Source of the DNA: Pseudomonas sp. NFR16
GTDB taxonomy: Bacteria > Pseudomonadota > Gammaproteobacteria > Pseudomonadales > Pseudomonadaceae
Direction of reading: 5' to 3'
Assembly (NCBI RefSeq): GCF_900108875.1
Contig: NZ_FNYJ01000002.1
Span: 841,383 to 905,382, forward strand
Length of the DNA stretch: 64,000 nt
Position 1 is the stretch's first letter; each line of letters begins with the position of its first letter. A model generated the notes under the pieces. It was not told where the DNA came from. It saw nothing but the letters and a program-made list of their open reading frames with translations, and searched no databases. Both the position numbers and the translations under genes were made by a program. Shown here piece after piece: positions 53,676-63,484 of this stretch.

Positions 53676-53945
53676 TCAGAGTTTCGTGCTCACCCACGAC
53701 AGCAACAGCGCAAACACCAGACACGCCGCCCCAATACGGTAGCTCAGCCGGATCATGCGCACGGTTGGCCCATCCATCAAGTGCATGGGTTCGTCAATTG
53801 GGGCGTTTTCGGCAAGGTTGTGCAGACGGGCGTTCACTCGCTGCTCGCGACTGCGCGTGGTGTGCGGCAACCAGATGCCGGGATTCGCCGCCAGCAGTGC
53901 AAACAGATTAATGACCACGCCAGGGGAATGCTGAATGAGCGACAT
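53676..53945 (-). CDS. Hypothetical small membrane protein
   Basis: 89 residues. A hydrophobic segment near the N-terminus (PGVVINLFALLAANPGIWLP) and a C-terminal transmembrane helix (LSYRIGAACLVFALLLSWVSTKL) enclose a charged middle. No family recognised. ATG 53945 has a weak ribosome-binding context; the frame to 53981 is rich in Arg and unlikely. Confidence 0.55.
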   Translation of the reverse strand: MSLIQHSPGVVINLFALLAANPGIWLPHTTRSREQRVNARLHNLAENAPIDEPMHLMDGPTVRMIRLSYRIGAACLVFALLLSWVSTKL

Positions 53946-53993
53946 GAGGCCTCGATGGCGCCTGGTCGGACGGCGCCGCACGGGAAAATGCGA

Positions 53994-54088
53994 TGTAGGA
54001 CCGGCTTCCGCCGGGAATAGCCCTGGACGAACGCCCTCCCATTACGCGGCGTAACGGCTTCGCCTTTCCAGCTAACGCCGGTTCTACC
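53994..54088. repeat. REP-type inverted pair (CCGGCTTCCGCCGG type)
   Basis: GTAGGACCGGCTTCCGCCGG at 53995 and TCCAGCTAACGCCGGTTCTAC near 54067 are the two ends of a degenerate inverted element of the same kind as those at 25629 and 59005. Confidence 0.75.
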
Positions 54089-54210
54089 GTTTAAACGCGG
54101 TGCACCTGAGCAATGCGGTGATGCAAAGGTAACCAGTGTCACCTTAACGTCACCTGAACCGGTCACTGTGTAGCACCCTTCAATTGCCGACCCGAAAAAG
54201 AGAGCCCGTC

Positions 54211-54414
54211 ATGCTGCATGCCCACAACCAGGATCGCCTTTATCTGATCGCGCCGAGCGACGAGCAGGAAGCGTTGATCGATGCCTTGGCGTTCAATGTT
54301 CAAGACCGGCACTGGCTGGTGTATTGCGCACTGGGCGGGCATGCCCACAACGACCTGCCGGAAGTGGATCTGGTGACGGGGTACAGTTTTCTGGATTTCT
54401 ATCAGGCGGCTTGA
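54211..54414 (+). CDS. Conserved small hypothetical protein
   Basis: 67 residues, soluble (MLHAHNQDRLYLIAPSDEQEALIDALAFN...). An acidic C-terminal half with HNDLPEVDLVTGYSFLDFYQ. ATG 54211 follows an AAGAGAG site. No function recognised; terminated by the strong hairpin at 54451. Confidence 0.6.
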   Translation: MLHAHNQDRLYLIAPSDEQEALIDALAFNVQDRHWLVYCALGGHAHNDLPEVDLVTGYSFLDFYQAA

Positions 54415-54450
54415 ACCGGCACGCCGCAACCGAAAGCGACCTTAAAAGCA

Positions 54451-54485
54451 AAAGCCCCCGGTTTCTCGCGAAACCGGGGGCTTTT
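54451..54485. terminator. Strong bidirectional terminator
   Basis: GCCCCCGGTTTC-TCGC-GAAACCGGGGGC followed by four T and preceded by A-run; between the small protein gene and the convergent YajG gene. Confidence 0.92.
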
Positions 54486-54501
54486 CGTCATGCCGCCGGG
54501 A

Positions 54502-55083
54502 TTATTGGCCGAGCAGACGACCGATTGTCTGATCCTGGAACAGACGGGTCAGGGCATCGCTGAGCACGTCGCTGATCAGTTTGGTGTTGGTTTCCTCGTT
54601 CGGCGCCATGCCGAAACGCTGGTCCAGGGAGGCTGCATAACGACCGCTGTAGCTGCGACCGTTGTTCTGCACGTCAGCGCGGAACGTGGAGCTGATATTG
54701 GCTTCGGTCACATACAGCCCTTCTTTGGGCGACTGGTATTTGAGGTCCGCCAGCGTCACGGTCAGTTGCGGACCGTTGCCACCCTGCACAGGCGTGAAAC
54801 CCATCAAACGCACGGCTGCCTCGGCCTGCGCCTGCAATTGCGGCACCAGTTGCTGGCCATTGACGGAAATCGAACTGGTTTCCGGGTACAGACCACCCCG
54901 CGTGCCGAGCGTCTGCGAAGGACGTCCGTCGACGACCCGGACAACCACTTGCTGACCATGCCCGACCGGCGCCAGCTGGCTGTTCAACTTCGGTTGCGGG
55001 TTAAGGGATTGCGGACTGTGAGCACAGCCCACCAGCGTCAGACTGCCTACAGCAAGCAAACCGAACAAAACGCGACGCAACAT
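54502..55083 (-). CDS. YajG family lipoprotein
   Basis: 193 residues. Signal peptide MLRRVLFGLLAVGSLTLVGC with lipobox LVGC, then the YajG pattern VVVRVVDGRPSQTLGTRGGLYPETSSISV and a late SDALTRLFQDQTIGRLL. The protein sits in the outer membrane; function unknown. ATG 55083 has GGAGAG 6 nt upstream; ATG 55089 is too close to it. Confidence 0.85.
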   Translation of the reverse strand: MLRRVLFGLLAVGSLTLVGCAHSPQSLNPQPKLNSQLAPVGHGQQVVVRVVDGRPSQTLGTRGGLYPETSSISVNGQQLVPQLQAQAEAAVRLMGFTPVQGGNGPQLTVTLADLKYQSPKEGLYVTEANISSTFRADVQNNGRSYSGRYAASLDQRFGMAPNEETNTKLISDVLSDALTRLFQDQTIGRLLGQ

Positions 55084-55288
55084 GCTCATCTCTCCATGGG
55101 CCAAGGGACAAATTGTGCGGCAGTATAACGACCTCGCGAGGTCGCTCACTAGCGTAAAGATACGACAAAGTGCCATTCCCCCGGTTCCGCCGCTCACTCA
55201 CCCGAACACAATTGCGCAACGTCAGCGTCACCGCATTGTCATCGCTCCTCGACATACTTTTCACAACTTCCCAGCCAGGAGTCCTGTC

Positions 55289-55522
55289 ATGGATTTTCTT
55301 TGGTCGTTGTTCGCCCTGCGCCGCCGCTATCGCCATTACGCTCGTGTGAGTCAATCGGGTATCTGCCTGGCTTTCAGACACTGCGCTAGGCCGCCTCATG
55401 GCCAAGACTGGATCGAAGTTCATGAAGCCAAGCTCTGCTGGCTGCAACAACCCTTGCCCGCCAGCGCCCGGGTTGCGCTCCGTGAACGTGCGATTACCGC
55501 CCGACAATTGCTCAGCATCTGA
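55289..55522 (+). CDS. Small hypothetical protein
   Basis: 77 residues, Arg-rich N-terminus (MDFLWSLFALRRRYRHYARVSQSG), with PHGQDWIEVHEAKLCWLQQPLP. AGGAG lies 6 nt before ATG 55289. Net basic, possibly nucleic-acid or membrane associated; no family recognised. It is divergent from YajG. Confidence 0.55.
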   Translation: MDFLWSLFALRRRYRHYARVSQSGICLAFRHCARPPHGQDWIEVHEAKLCWLQQPLPASARVALRERAITARQLLSI

Positions 55523-56252
55523 CCGAACGGCGAATAAAAGTCATTTTTTCTGGATCAATTCTGCGCGTTTCATCGCTATAATCTCCCCCCGATTATAAGG
55601 ACGTCTCCTGATCGGGCCTCGCAGCATCGTCGACAGCATTGCCGACTCCTCCGTATCGCCCACAGAGAGCCTTCCACACAGACATGTGCAGCGCGATGTG
55701 ATCGCTGTGCAGGCGCAGATCGATTGATTGTTTCGAACCTTTTGCGCATGCCCTTGCCCCACATCGTGATTGAACCTGATCTGCAGAGCTGCCATCGCGC
55801 AGCCCTTTTTGAGGTTCGCGTCTCCAAAAGAGCGTGAAAAAAACGGGTTTTCACAACTTCACAAGAGTGTGGCGAGCAAATGAATAGTTACGCGTTTGTA
55901 CATGCACCGTTAGCGTCTGACCCAGCCCCCTTGCAAAGGACCCATCGCAGCGCAGTCTCCCTGACCGGAGTCTGAAGCCTGTCCACGACGGATTTGGCCG
56001 CACGACCGGATGCCTTGACGATAGTCGAATGGCTGTCTGGGCCAGAAAATGCGTTCATGCTTGCCTTACAAAAGCATCAACCGGGCCCGTTCGAGGCGTG
56101 CGCTGAAATGCAAAAAATTGCGAAGAATCGGACATGACGATCCCGGCCGGGTTGTTCGAGGCAATGCGCGACTCAAGCGCCGCCCGCAGCCGGCAAATGA
56201 CCACGGGAACCCATGCCGTCAATTTGGTGCTGCAGATTTTGGAGACGCGTTA
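55523..56252. other. 730-bp gene-free region upstream of mqo
   Basis: No coding sequence supported. A perfect TATAAT (55577-55582) lies in a 21-bp inverted repeat; beyond it the strand carries a long leader of more than 600 nt toward mqo, with no obvious terminator or riboswitch. Short minus-strand frames (55541-55854) are shadows. Confidence 0.5.
55577..55597. promoter_or_regulatory. TATAATC-N7-GATTATA palindrome with two -10 boxes
   Basis: The inverted repeat contains TATAAT on both strands, 15 bp apart. It could be a divergent promoter or an operator laid over a -10 box. No good -35 is visible on the plus strand (ATCAAT at 17 bp). Confidence 0.45.
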
Positions 56253-57758
56253 ATGGCGCATAACGAAGCAGTCGATGTAGTACTTGTCGGGGCCGGCATC
56301 ATGAGTGCCACCCTTGCGGTACTGCTCAAAGAGCTCGACCCAGGCCTCAAGCTTGAGGTCGTCGAGCTGATGGATTCCGGTGCGGCGGAGAGTTCCAACC
56401 CATGGAACAACGCCGGAACCGGTCACGCCGGGCTGTGTGAGCTGAACTACACGCCTGAGGCCGCCGATGGCTCGATCGAGACCAAAAAAGCCATCCACAT
56501 CAACACGCAGTTCGAAGTGTCGAAGCAGTTCTGGGCTTACCTGGCGCGCAAAGGCACGTTCGGTTCGTCACGCTCGTTCATCACCCCGGTTCCGCACCTG
56601 AGCTTCGTGCAGGGCGAAAAAGGCATGGCGTACCTGAAAAAACGTTATGAGGCGCTGCGCAAGCACCACGCGTTTTCTTCGATGGAATACACCGAAGACA
56701 AAGCCAAGCTGGCCGAGTGGATGCCGTTGATGATGCCCGGCCGCCCGGCTGATGAGCCCATCGCGGCGACCCGCGTCATGCACGGTACCGACGTCAACTT
56801 CGGCAACCTGACCAACCAGTTGCTCAAGCACCTGTCGAGCGCGCCTGATGCGCAGGTCAAATACTGCAAACGCGTCACTGGCCTGACCCGCAAGGGCAAC
56901 GGCTGGAGTGTGACCATCAAGGACGTCAACAGCGGCAGCACCCGCGAAATCGACGCGAAATTCGTGTTCCTCGGCGCAGGTGGCGCAGCACTTCCGTTGC
57001 TGCAGATGTCCGGCATCGAGGAAGGCAAGGGTTTCGGCGGCTTCCCGGTCAGTGGTCAATGGTTGCGCTGCGATAACCCCGAAGTCGTCAAACGCCACCA
57101 GGCCAAGGTGTACAGCCAGGCCGCGGTCGGTTCGCCACCGATGTCGGTGCCGCATTTGGACACCCGCGTCGTTGATGGCAAGACGTCCCTGCTGTTCGGC
57201 CCTTATGCCGGCTTCACCACCAAGTTCCTCAAGCACGGTTCGCTGATGGACCTGCCGCTGTCGATCCGCGCAGCCAATATTGCTCCGATGCTGGCGGTGG
57301 CCCGCGACAACATGGACCTGACCAAATACCTGATCAGCGAAGTGCGTCAGTCCATGGAGCAGCGTCTGGAAGCGTTGCGTCGTTTCTATCCAGAGGCCAA
57401 GGCCGAGGACTGGCGCCTGGAAGTGGCCGGTCAGCGCGTGCAGATCATCAAGAAGGACCCGAAGAAAGGCGGCGTTCTGCAATTCGGCACCGAGCTGGTT
57501 TCGGCCAAAGACGGTTCCCTCGCAGCACTGCTCGGCGCGTCGCCCGGCGCCTCGGTGACGGTGTCGATCATGCTCGACCTGATCGAACGCTGCTTCCCGG
57601 ACAAGGCTCGCACCGAATGGGCCGCCAAGCTGAATGAGATCTTCCCGGCTCGTGAAAAAGCCCTGGAAACCGATGCGCAGTTGTATCAACGCGTCAGTGC
57701 CCAGAGCGACGAAAGTCTGGACCTGGTCCCAAGCAGCCAAGCGGCAAGCTTCGCTTGA
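56253..57758 (+). CDS. mqo: Malate:quinone oxidoreductase
   Basis: 501 residues. FAD-binding [19 protein letters not shown] near residue 8, then [22 protein letters not shown], and the conserved [12 protein letters not shown]. It oxidises malate to oxaloacetate and reduces quinone at the membrane surface in the citric acid cycle. ATG 56253 has GGAGA 7 nt upstream; the frame from 56049 is not supported. Terminated at 57791. Confidence 0.95.
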   Translation: MAHNEAVDVVLVGAGIMSATLAVLLKELDPGLKLEVVELMDSGAAESSNPWNNAGTGHAGLCELNYTPEAADGSIETKKAIHINTQFEVSKQFWAYLARKGTFGSSRSFITPVPHLSFVQGEKGMAYLKKRYEALRKHHAFSSMEYTEDKAKLAEWMPLMMPGRPADEPIAATRVMHGTDVNFGNLTNQLLKHLSSAPDAQVKYCKRVTGLTRKGNGWSVTIKDVNSGSTREIDAKFVFLGAGGAALPLLQMSGIEEGKGFGGFPVSGQWLRCDNPEVVKRHQAKVYSQAAVGSPPMSVPHLDTRVVDGKTSLLFGPYAGFTTKFLKHGSLMDLPLSIRAANIAPMLAVARDNMDLTKYLISEVRQSMEQRLEALRRFYPEAKAEDWRLEVAGQRVQIIKKDPKKGGVLQFGTELVSAKDGSLAALLGASPGASVTVSIMLDLIERCFPDKARTEWAAKLNEIFPAREKALETDAQLYQRVSAQSDESLDLVPSSQAASFA

Positions 57759-57790
57759 TCCAGGGCTTGCCCTGAATCAGTGAGATCACT

Positions 57791-57819
57791 GAAAGCCCCG
57801 CCCACGCAGCGGGGTTTTC
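57791..57819 (+). terminator. Terminator of mqo
   Basis: GAAAGCCCCGC-loop-GCGGGGTTTTC; stem of CCCCGC/GCGGGG flanked by GAAA/TTTC, 32 bp after the stop. Confidence 0.8.
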
Positions 57820-58048
57820 AGTTTTGAATCAGAAGTGTCTGAACACTCCGTTACAAACCCGACGGTATACGTCTTCATCGAATCAGCTCCGCTGACCACG
57901 GACGCGCCACATTCAGCCGCCACCTTCCCACCGATGCAGCACAAAAAGCAGGAGACATCTTGCAGGAAGGTTGCGAAACCGCGATCCGCTGATGAAGTTT
58001 TCGCAGTTACCGTGCGTCAGCCGAAGATACTGACGCGCGAAGGGTGAT

Positions 58049-58336
58049 TCAGGACCGGGCTTTCTCGATCAACTCAATGTATTCCTCGGCATTGCGCTGA
58101 TCCTTGATCAGTGTGATGAAGTCGTTGCCGTGCTCGTCCTTGCCGTCCAGGTCGTAGCCGGCTTCTTTGAAAAACACCAGAAAGCGCTCGAAATCGTCGA
58201 CACGCAGACCGCGGTAGGCCTTGATCAGCTTGTGCAGCGAAGGGGAAGTGGCATCGACCGGCTCGAAATCCAGGAAGAGTTTGATCTGGGCGTCGCCGAT
58301 TTCATCGCCAATCACCTGCTTCTTATCTTTACGCAT
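58049..58336 (-). CDS. PA4642-like conserved protein
   Basis: 95 residues, mostly acidic (FLDFEPVDATSPSLHKLIKAYRGLRVDDFERFLVFFKEAGYDLDGKDEHGNDFITLI). It resembles the uncharacterised P. aeruginosa PA4642 product, also next to mqo. TGGAG lies 6 nt before ATG 58336. Function unknown. Confidence 0.75.
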   Translation of the reverse strand: MRKDKKQVIGDEIGDAQIKLFLDFEPVDATSPSLHKLIKAYRGLRVDDFERFLVFFKEAGYDLDGKDEHGNDFITLIKDQRNAEEYIELIEKARS

Positions 58337-58404
58337 TGCTGACTCCAACTGACTTGCGGGGACATTTCACGGGCGGGCAGTTTACCCCCCGCCCGGCCGC
58401 GTGC

Positions 58405-58890
58405 TCAACGCGCGCGTACGCTACCGGTGTGCAGATCGGCCCAGACGTGGCCATTGGCGTAGCTGAGAAACTGGCAGTAAACCTTCTCGTTGCGCAGCAG
58501 ATCCACCAATACGCGATATTGCGTTGCAGGGTAATAAAGCGTCAGCGTCCGGGATGGCTCGTCATAGGCCGGCTTCTTCAGGCTTTTGCTTTCACCGTCG
58601 AAATGGATCAGCACCTGAGAAATGGTTGCGCCCTTGTTCATCGTTTTGCCTTTCAGACGCAGCACCAGCGGCGACGTCACCGGGATTGGCGTCTGATTGG
58701 ATTGGCGCTGACTCCCGGCCACGACTGAATACTCCGTGACCTGCAGCAATTGCTGCTGCTCGGGCTCACCTTCGCGCACCGACAGCTCGTCAGGCGGCAG
58801 ATATTGAGCATGCATGGGTTCTGCGAGGGCGGGAAGTGGCAGGATCAAGAGCAACAGCAACGCAGTCTTGCTACGAAACGATAACGTCAT
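58405..58890 (-). CDS. Hypothetical periplasmic protein
   Basis: 161 residues. Clear signal peptide MTLSFRSKTALLLLLILPLPALA, cleaved before EPMHAQ. The mature part is beta-rich (LVLRLKGKTMNKGATISQVLIHFDGESKSLKK), with TLTLYYPATQYRVLVDLLR. No family recognised. GGGAGG lies 6 nt upstream of ATG 58890. Confidence 0.65.
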   Translation of the reverse strand: MTLSFRSKTALLLLLILPLPALAEPMHAQYLPPDELSVREGEPEQQQLLQVTEYSVVAGSQRQSNQTPIPVTSPLVLRLKGKTMNKGATISQVLIHFDGESKSLKKPAYDEPSRTLTLYYPATQYRVLVDLLRNEKVYCQFLSYANGHVWADLHTGSVRAR

Positions 58891-59584
58891 GGGCGCCTCC
58901 CGAAAAAGTGGCAAGCACTCTAACATGGGCGAAACCGGGACCTGTGGGCGTGAGCCAACTGTCTTTAACGCCCCTTCGATCAACGGCGTAATACCTGACG
59001 CCTTCCCGGCTAAAGCCGGTCCTACGAAAAACCTGCAGCGTTTGTAGGACCGGCTTCGGCCGGGAAGAGGCCGGTGCATGCCGTGCAGATGCAGTGTCTG
59101 GAATTCAGTCTTCGCGGGCAAGCGCGCTCCTACAGGATTCGTGTCAGGGAGGAGAATCGCGAATGCCCGGAGATCCCTGTGGGAGTGAGCTTGCTCACGA
59201 TGAGGCCGATATGTTCGCCGGAGAGTTATCGCCTGCTCGACACACACCAGGCAACCCCACAAATCCCTTGCAGGAGCGCGCTTGCCCGCGATCTGGCGCG
59301 TAGCGGCAGCAGAATCGGACGGGTATGTCAGGCAGACTGCATGGCCGGGCTTTACGACGACTCCTTCGCCGATCGCAGGACAAGCCACGCTCCTACGGGT
59401 AGTGCATCAAGCCTTCGCGGACAAGCTCGCTCACAGGTTTTGTGCTTGACCCAATACCAGGCGACGCCGCAGAAATCGTGTAGGAGTGAGCTTGCTCGCG
59501 ATAATCCGCCAGACGATACGAGTGTGCCGGATGTACCAACGCCATCGCGAGCAAGCTCGCTCCTACAGAAAAGGCAAACGCTGC
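58891..59584. repeat. 694-bp intergenic mosaic of REP palindromes
   Basis: No gene. It has the same building blocks as 25481-26071 in the same order, including the 40-bp segment 59002-59041 (matching 25626-25665) and 59271-59318 (matching 25804-25851), plus further GCGAGCAAGCTCGCTCCTAC elements to 59574. It is between the periplasmic-protein gene and hpt. Confidence 0.85.
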
Positions 59585-60142
59585 TTACATGCCTTTGACG
59601 GCGTAGATCCCGGCCGCGTTGCGCCAGTAACCTTTGTAGTCCATGCCGTAGCCGAAGATGTAGCGGTCGATGCATGGCGAGCCGACAAAATCAGCCTTCA
59701 GATCAGGGCGCGCCTTGCGGTCGTGATCCTTGTCGATCAACACGGCGGTGTGCACAGCGCGGGCGCCGGCGTGTTTGCAGAAGTCGATGATCGCGCCCAG
59801 GGTGTGACCTTCGTCGAGAATGTCGTCGATGATCAGCACGTCGCGATCAATGAAGGACACTTCAGGCTTGGCCTTCCAGAACAGCTCGCCGCCGCTGGTC
59901 TCGTTGCGATAACGCGTGGCGTGCAGGTAGGACGCTTCCAGCGGGAAGTTCAGATGCGTCAGCAATTTGCCAGCGAAAATCAGACCGCCGTTCATCACGC
60001 AGAAGACGACCGGATTGCGGTCGGCCAGCACACTGTTGATTTGCTCACCAACGCGAGCGATGGACGCCTCGACTTCGTCGTTCGTGTACAGGCAGTCAGC
60101 CTCGTGCATGACTTGACGGATATGCTCGAGATCAGCGGACAT
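59585..60142 (-). CDS. hpt: Hypoxanthine-guanine phosphoribosyltransferase
   Basis: 185 residues. The PRPP-binding motif VLIIDDILDEGHTL near residue 94 and the N-terminal FCVMNGGLIFAGKLL. It salvages hypoxanthine and guanine to nucleotides. The ATG at 60142 begins MSADLEHIRQVM; the frame to 60208 is not needed. Alternatives are other PRTases, but length and motif fit HPRT. Divergent from upp. Confidence 0.9.
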   Translation of the reverse strand: MSADLEHIRQVMHEADCLYTNDEVEASIARVGEQINSVLADRNPVVFCVMNGGLIFAGKLLTHLNFPLEASYLHATRYRNETSGGELFWKAKPEVSFIDRDVLIIDDILDEGHTLGAIIDFCKHAGARAVHTAVLIDKDHDRKARPDLKADFVGSPCIDRYIFGYGMDYKGYWRNAAGIYAVKGM

Positions 60143-60399
60143 GACGCTCTCCAGGGGGCAGTGTAAGGAAAAGCGGGCAAAGGTACGCATGAGCCAAGTC
60201 CAGGGCAAGCTTTTCTGGACTAACGTTGCACAAGCGTCCCATTAATGTACGAAACCCGAAACTGACCAAAGGGCGGCTCCCCTCTCATCACGGGCCGTGC
60301 CGGGGCCTCGATGAGACGGAAGCAGACCCTGAGACAAGTTACAGCTGAATAGATTAATCTAAGCCGTTTTTTTTGCCCGCCCGCTGGAGCCTTCCCCTT

Positions 60400-61038
60400 A
60401 TGCCCATTCGTGAGATCCGCCACCCGCTGATCCGTCACAAGCTCGGCCTTATGCGCCGTGCCGATATCAGCACCAAGAACTTTCGTGAACTGGCTCAGGA
60501 AGTCGGCGCATTGCTGACCTACGAAGCGACCAAGGACCTGCCGCTGGAAACCTACGACATTCAGGGTTGGGCCGGCACCGTTCAGGTCGAAAAGATCGCA
60601 GGCAAGAAAATCACCGTCGTGCCGATTCTGCGCGCGGGCATTGGCATGCTGGAAGGCGTGCTCAGTCTGATCCCTGGCGCCAAGGTCAGTGCAGTGGGCG
60701 TCGCACGCAACGAGGAAACCCTCGAAGCGCACACTTATCTGGAAAAGCTTGCGCCTGAGATCGACCAGCGCCTGGCGCTGATCATCGACCCGATGCTGGC
60801 GACCGGCGGATCGATGGTTGCCACCATCGATCTGTTGAAAAAAGCCGGCTGCCGCGATATCCGCGCCATGGTCCTGGTCGCCGCGCCGGAAGGCATTGCC
60901 ATCGTCGAGAAGGCCCATCCCGACGTGAACATTTACACCGCCTCCATCGATCAACGCCTCAACGAACACGGTTACATCATTCCGGGTCTGGGCGATGCCG
61001 GCGACAAGATTTTCGGCACCAAGCAAAAGGACGCCTGA
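60400..61038 (+). CDS. upp: Uracil phosphoribosyltransferase
   Basis: 212 residues, near-identical in pattern to E. coli Upp ([72 protein letters not shown]). It converts uracil and PRPP to UMP. The stop TGA overlaps the uraA ATG by one base, so transport and salvage are coupled. ATG 60400 starts MPIREIRHP. Confidence 0.97.
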   Translation: MPIREIRHPLIRHKLGLMRRADISTKNFRELAQEVGALLTYEATKDLPLETYDIQGWAGTVQVEKIAGKKITVVPILRAGIGMLEGVLSLIPGAKVSAVGVARNEETLEAHTYLEKLAPEIDQRLALIIDPMLATGGSMVATIDLLKKAGCRDIRAMVLVAAPEGIAIVEKAHPDVNIYTASIDQRLNEHGYIIPGLGDAGDKIFGTKQKDA

Positions 61039-62318
61039 TGAAGCAGGATGAGTTCAACGATCCACTGTGGCGGACCGTACTGTCGGGCGCCCAAATGCTG
61101 TTCGTGGCGTTCGGCGCGCTGGTGCTGATGCCGCTGATCACAGGGCTCGATCCCAACGTCGCGCTGTTCACCGCAGGCCTTGGCACGCTGTGCTTTCAAC
61201 TGGTGACTGGTCGTCAGGTGCCCGTGTTTCTGGCGTCGAGCTTCGCGTTCATCACCCCGATCATTCTTGCCAAGGGCCAGTTCGGTCTGGCAGCGACCAT
61301 GGGCGGCGTGATGGCGGCCGGTTTCGTCTACACGTTCCTGGGGCTGGCGGTAAAAATCAAAGGGACGGGGTTCATCGATCGCCTGCTGCCGCCGGTGGTC
61401 ATTGGCCCGGTGGTTATCTCGATCGGCCTGGCGATGGCGCCCATTGCCGCCAACATGGCCATGGGCCGTACTGGCGATGGCGCCGCCGAGCTGATTCCGT
61501 ACCACACTGCGATCATCATCTCGATGGCTGCGCTGCTGACGACTTTGATCGTCGCGGTGTTCGGCAAAGGCATTTTCCGGCTGGTGCCGATCATTTCGGG
61601 CGTGCTGGTGGGCTTTGCGCTGTCGTTCTACTTCGGTGTGGTGGATGTGGCGAAAATCGCCGCGGCGCCCTGGCTGGACGTCCCGCACTTCACGGCGCCT
61701 GAGTTCAACTGGCAAGCGATCCTGTTCATCGTTCCGGTGGCGCTGGCGCCGGCCATCGAGCACATCGGTGGCGTGATCGCCGTGGGCAGCGTGACCGGCC
61801 GGGACTACCTGAAGAAACCCGGTCTGCATCGCACCCTGCTCGGCGACGGTATCGCAACGACGGTCGCCGGTGCGTTCGGCGGCCCGCCCAACACGACGTA
61901 CGCCGAAGTGACGGGCGCGGTGATGCTGACCAAGAACTACAACCCGAAAATCATGACCTGGGCGGCAATCTTCGCCATCTCCCTGGCGTTCATCGGCAAG
62001 TTCGGAGCTCTGCTACAGAGTATTCCGGTGCCGGTCATGGGCGGGATTCTGTGCCTGCTGTTCGGCTCCATCGCAGCGGTCGGCATGAACACGCTGATCC
62101 GCCACAAGGTCGACCTGGCCGAAGCGCGCAATCTAGTGATCGTGTCGGTGACACTGGTGTTCGGCATCGGCGGCGTGCTGATCGGCACCGGCAACGGCCC
62201 CGACGATTTCGGCATGAAAGGCATCGCGCTGTGCGCCGTCACGGCGATCCTGCTGAACCTGATTCTGCCGGGTAACGATGGCTGGAAGAACAAGCATCTG
62301 GATGACCAGTTGCCGTAG
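61038..62318 (+). CDS. uraA: Uracil permease (UraA, nucleobase:cation symporter 2 family)
   Basis: 426 residues with about 14 membrane segments. Family landmarks: FQLVTGRQVPVFLASSFAFI, APAIEHIGGVIAVGSVTGRDYLKKPGLHRTLLGDG and the GGPPNTTYAEVTG motif. It takes up uracil with protons. Its operon with upp supports uracil over xanthine as substrate. Followed by a strong terminator. Confidence 0.94.
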   Translation: MKQDEFNDPLWRTVLSGAQMLFVAFGALVLMPLITGLDPNVALFTAGLGTLCFQLVTGRQVPVFLASSFAFITPIILAKGQFGLAATMGGVMAAGFVYTFLGLAVKIKGTGFIDRLLPPVVIGPVVISIGLAMAPIAANMAMGRTGDGAAELIPYHTAIIISMAALLTTLIVAVFGKGIFRLVPIISGVLVGFALSFYFGVVDVAKIAAAPWLDVPHFTAPEFNWQAILFIVPVALAPAIEHIGGVIAVGSVTGRDYLKKPGLHRTLLGDGIATTVAGAFGGPPNTTYAEVTGAVMLTKNYNPKIMTWAAIFAISLAFIGKFGALLQSIPVPVMGGILCLLFGSIAAVGMNTLIRHKVDLAEARNLVIVSVTLVFGIGGVLIGTGNGPDDFGMKGIALCAVTAILLNLILPGNDGWKNKHLDDQLP

Positions 62319-62335
62319 CGTCTGCCGGCAAATGA

Positions 62336-62371
62336 AAAACGGCGCGCCATTCACTGGCGCGCCGTTTTTTT
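62336..62371. terminator. Terminator between uraA and hemH
   Basis: GGCGCGCC-ATTCACT-GGCGCGCC with A5 before and seven T after; serves both convergent genes. Confidence 0.92.
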
Positions 62372-62441
62372 ATGCCCGATTGTTGCCCACCGCGGCACTA
62401 GGCTTGCTCATCGCGAGCCCGCGCACTGCCTGCACGCAAGC

Positions 62442-63470
62442 CTAGACAATCATCGCCGGCGCCCGCTCGCACAACGTATTCAGAGCCTTGGCCCAGTTCG
62501 GGTCGTCGTTGAGGCAAGGGATCAGCACCAGCTCCTCGCCTCCGGCCTCCTTGAACTGTTCGGCGCCGCGATCGCCGATCTCTTCCAGCGTTTCGATGCA
62601 GTCAGCCACGAACGCCGGGCACATCACCAGCAGCTTCTTCACGCCCTGCCCAGCCAACTCGGCCAGGTGCGCCTCGGTGTAAGGTTCGATCCACTTTGCC
62701 CGGCCCAGGCGCGATTGAAACGACACCGACCATTTGCCGTCCGGGATGCCCATTCGCTTGGCGAACTCGGCTGACGAACGCATGCACTGCGCGCGATAGC
62801 AGACTGCGAGAACCTCGGGTGTCGCGTTCTCACAGCAGTTGCCGTTCTTGAAACAGTGACTGCCCGTCGGGTCGAGTTTGGTAATGTGCCGCTCGGGCAG
62901 GCCATGAAAGCTCAGCAGCAAATGATCGTAGTCCTGCGTCAGGTGCGGCCTCACGCTTTCGACCAGCGCATCGAGGTACTCGGGCTGATTGAAAAACGGC
63001 GGCAAGAGCGCGAGTTCGAAATCGAGTTTCTGCTCGCGAATGACTCGCCGTGCTTCCTCGACCACGGTCGTGACCGTGCTGTCCGCGAACTGGGGATAGA
63101 GCGGTGCAAGGGTGACTTTCCTGATGCCCTGCGCGGCCAGCCGGGTCAGCACAGTGCCGATCGATGGCTCGCCGTAACGCATGGCCAGCTCGACCGGGCC
63201 CTGGGTCCACTCCCGGGTCATCGCCTGTTGCAGGCGCTTGCTCAGCACCACCAGCGGCGAGCCCTCTTCCCACCAGATCGAAGCGTAAGCGTGAGCCGAC
63301 TGCTCCGGACGTTTGATGAGAATCAGCGAGACGAGCAAGCGACGCACCGGCCACGGCAAATCGATCACATAAGGGTCCATCAGGAACTGATTGAGATAGC
63401 GACGCACATCGGCGACTTCGGTAGACGCAGGAGAACCCAGATTTACCAGCAATAATGCGTGATCGGTCAT
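62442..63470 (-). CDS. hemH: Ferrochelatase
   Basis: 342 residues. [39 protein letters not shown] and the catalytic-His segment [13 protein letters not shown] near residue 185, with the conserved TYLGDL-type C-terminal part [18 protein letters not shown]. It inserts Fe2+ into protoporphyrin IX, the last step of haem synthesis. It is co-directional with the truncated epimerase gene (14-bp gap), upstream. Confidence 0.95.
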   Translation of the reverse strand: MTDHALLLVNLGSPASTEVADVRRYLNQFLMDPYVIDLPWPVRRLLVSLILIKRPEQSAHAYASIWWEEGSPLVVLSKRLQQAMTREWTQGPVELAMRYGEPSIGTVLTRLAAQGIRKVTLAPLYPQFADSTVTTVVEEARRVIREQKLDFELALLPPFFNQPEYLDALVESVRPHLTQDYDHLLLSFHGLPERHITKLDPTGSHCFKNGNCCENATPEVLAVCYRAQCMRSSAEFAKRMGIPDGKWSVSFQSRLGRAKWIEPYTEAHLAELAGQGVKKLLVMCPAFVADCIETLEEIGDRGAEQFKEAGGEELVLIPCLNDDPNWAKALNTLCERAPAMIV

Positions 63471-63484
63471 GCAACACCTTGATG

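Noticed and set aside
57835..58047. 70-codon frame after mqo
   Set aside because: No ribosome-binding site, unusual composition, lies right after a terminator.
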